From positions 19,225-83,224 of the forward strand of contig JAFLSO010000006.1 in assembly GCA_022510925.1 (NCBI GenBank): DNA of 64,000 nucleotides. The letters run 5' to 3'. A program made the position numbers and the translations under genes. This DNA is from Treponema sp. (GTDB lineage: Bacteria; Spirochaetota; Spirochaetia; Treponematales; Treponemataceae). Shown here piece by piece: positions 63,587 to 64,000 of the stretch (positions within the stretch are counted from its first letter, which is position 1; every line of letters begins with the position of its first letter). The notes beneath the pieces were generated by a model that was not told where the DNA came from, did not search any database, and worked only from the letters and a program-made list of their open reading frames with translations.

Positions 63587-64000
63587 CTATTCCGCCAGCG
63601 CAAAAACCGCCTCAACATCACCGGCACCTAAAATCCTCGTCAGCTCCGCCTGCGGGACACCGCTGATTTTTCCGAGCCGTGTGTATGCCCAGGAATTCGT
63701 GCCGTAGAACATGACCACCTGATTTCCCTGATACAGCATGATGTCTCCCGGCTCTGTGGAAATCTGCGTGTCGCTGCGCGGAAGGCTTTTCGGGAGAGGG
63801 CCAACCTGCTCAAAACCGCCGTAAGCGCGCATCTGAACCGTGACGCTGTTTTTCTTAAGAAGCTCTGCGAACGCCTGTGCGGACTTGTTTTCCGCGAGCA
63901 CCGCATCGAGCGTGTCCTTTCCGTTGATGGTGATTGTAATTCTCATCGTCTCTCCTTTGTCACGCGCGCAGGAGGCTGACACCATTAAAACCGCGCACAG
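63587..64000 (-). CDS. Cyclophilin-like lipoprotein (5' partial)
   Basis: The C-terminal domain (MRITITINGKDTLDAVL to GAGDVEAVFALAE) is a cyclophilin-like fold of the Cyclophil_like2 type (GGFEQVGPLPKSLP, PGDIMLYQGNQVVMFYG). The frame stays open to the right edge and reads LCAVLMVSASC before ARDKGET, which looks like the end of a lipoprotein signal peptide, so the gene probably begins beyond the window. A cytoplasmic form from the ATG at 63946 (AAAGGAG upstream) is the alternative. It converges on the chemoreceptor gene. Confidence 0.82.
   Translation of the reverse strand: MCAVLMVSASCARDKGETMRITITINGKDTLDAVLAENKSAQAFAELLKKNSVTVQMRAYGGFEQVGPLPKSLPRSDTQISTEPGDIMLYQGNQVVMFYGTNSWAYTRLGKISGVPQAELTRILGAGDVEAVFALAE

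Overview
The window looks like chromosomal DNA from a moderately GC-rich (low to mid 50% by eye) host-associated Treponema-like spirochaete. Three things point there: an M23 peptidase–bactofilin–YaaR–PSP1 gene cluster, an archaeal-type phenylalanyl-tRNA synthetase alpha subunit, and a circularly permuted MglB sugar-binding lipoprotein of the kind described for Treponema pallidum Tp0684. An anaerobic, sugar-using life is suggested by the class III ribonucleotide reductase, galactose/glucose ABC uptake, GH3 and GH95-like proteins and a CE2-like esterase. The exact species cannot be read from the sequence. I found no rRNA, tRNA, transposase, prophage or CRISPR array.

Layout. 1-5.3 kb: a leftward cell-shape operon (M23, bactofilin, YaaR, PSP1) facing a rightward tatD-dus operon with a structured leader. 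5.3-11 kb: a spirochaete-type protein of unknown function, a GAF-GGDEF diguanylate cyclase, two exported proteins and pheS. 11-16.5 kb: DUF4867-like protein, an OhrR-like regulator with glutathione peroxidase, a degenerate GH95 protein and a Wza-like export protein. 16.6-25.3 kb: pyrB, membrane proteins, a TetR regulator with a visible operator, a solute-binding lipoprotein with an aminotransferase, and a lytic transglycosylase. 25.4-30 kb: mglBAC. 30.6-33.6 kb: proABC. 33.6-35.1 kb: cytidine deaminase and CE2-like esterase. 36.2-39.5 kb: an accessory patch of lipoprotein and LRR genes with two G9 tracts, a duplicated leader and a 42-bp minisatellite. 39.5-44.7 kb: nrdG, a GH3 beta-glucosidase and nrdD. 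44.9-51.4 kb: a basic secreted protein, a phosphatase with an AMPK/CBM48-like glucan-binding domain, two uncharacterised proteins and an exported EEP phosphatase. 51.4-58.4 kb: metNI, a DUF1848 radical-SAM-like protein, a sugar-binding lipoprotein paired with a YesM/LytS-type kinase, a YkgJ-type protein and a MATE exporter. 58.5-64 kb: a small Nif11-like peptide gene, glmS, bacteriohemerythrin, a chemoreceptor and a partial cyclophilin-like lipoprotein.

The most striking cross-cutting signal is regulatory. At ten genes a good sigma70-type promoter (-35, 16-17 nt, -10) ends only 6-9 nt before the start codon and no Shine-Dalgarno sequence is present, so transcription should begin at or almost at the start codon. 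This implies frequent leaderless mRNAs alongside conventional leaders. Other leads are the glucan-binding phosphatase, the Nif11-like peptide, the permuted MglB with a coiled-coil-extended MglC, the minisatellite with a possible poly-C phase-variable promoter, and the sensor pair that lacks a neighbouring response regulator. Domain assignments are from reading motifs; no database search was run.
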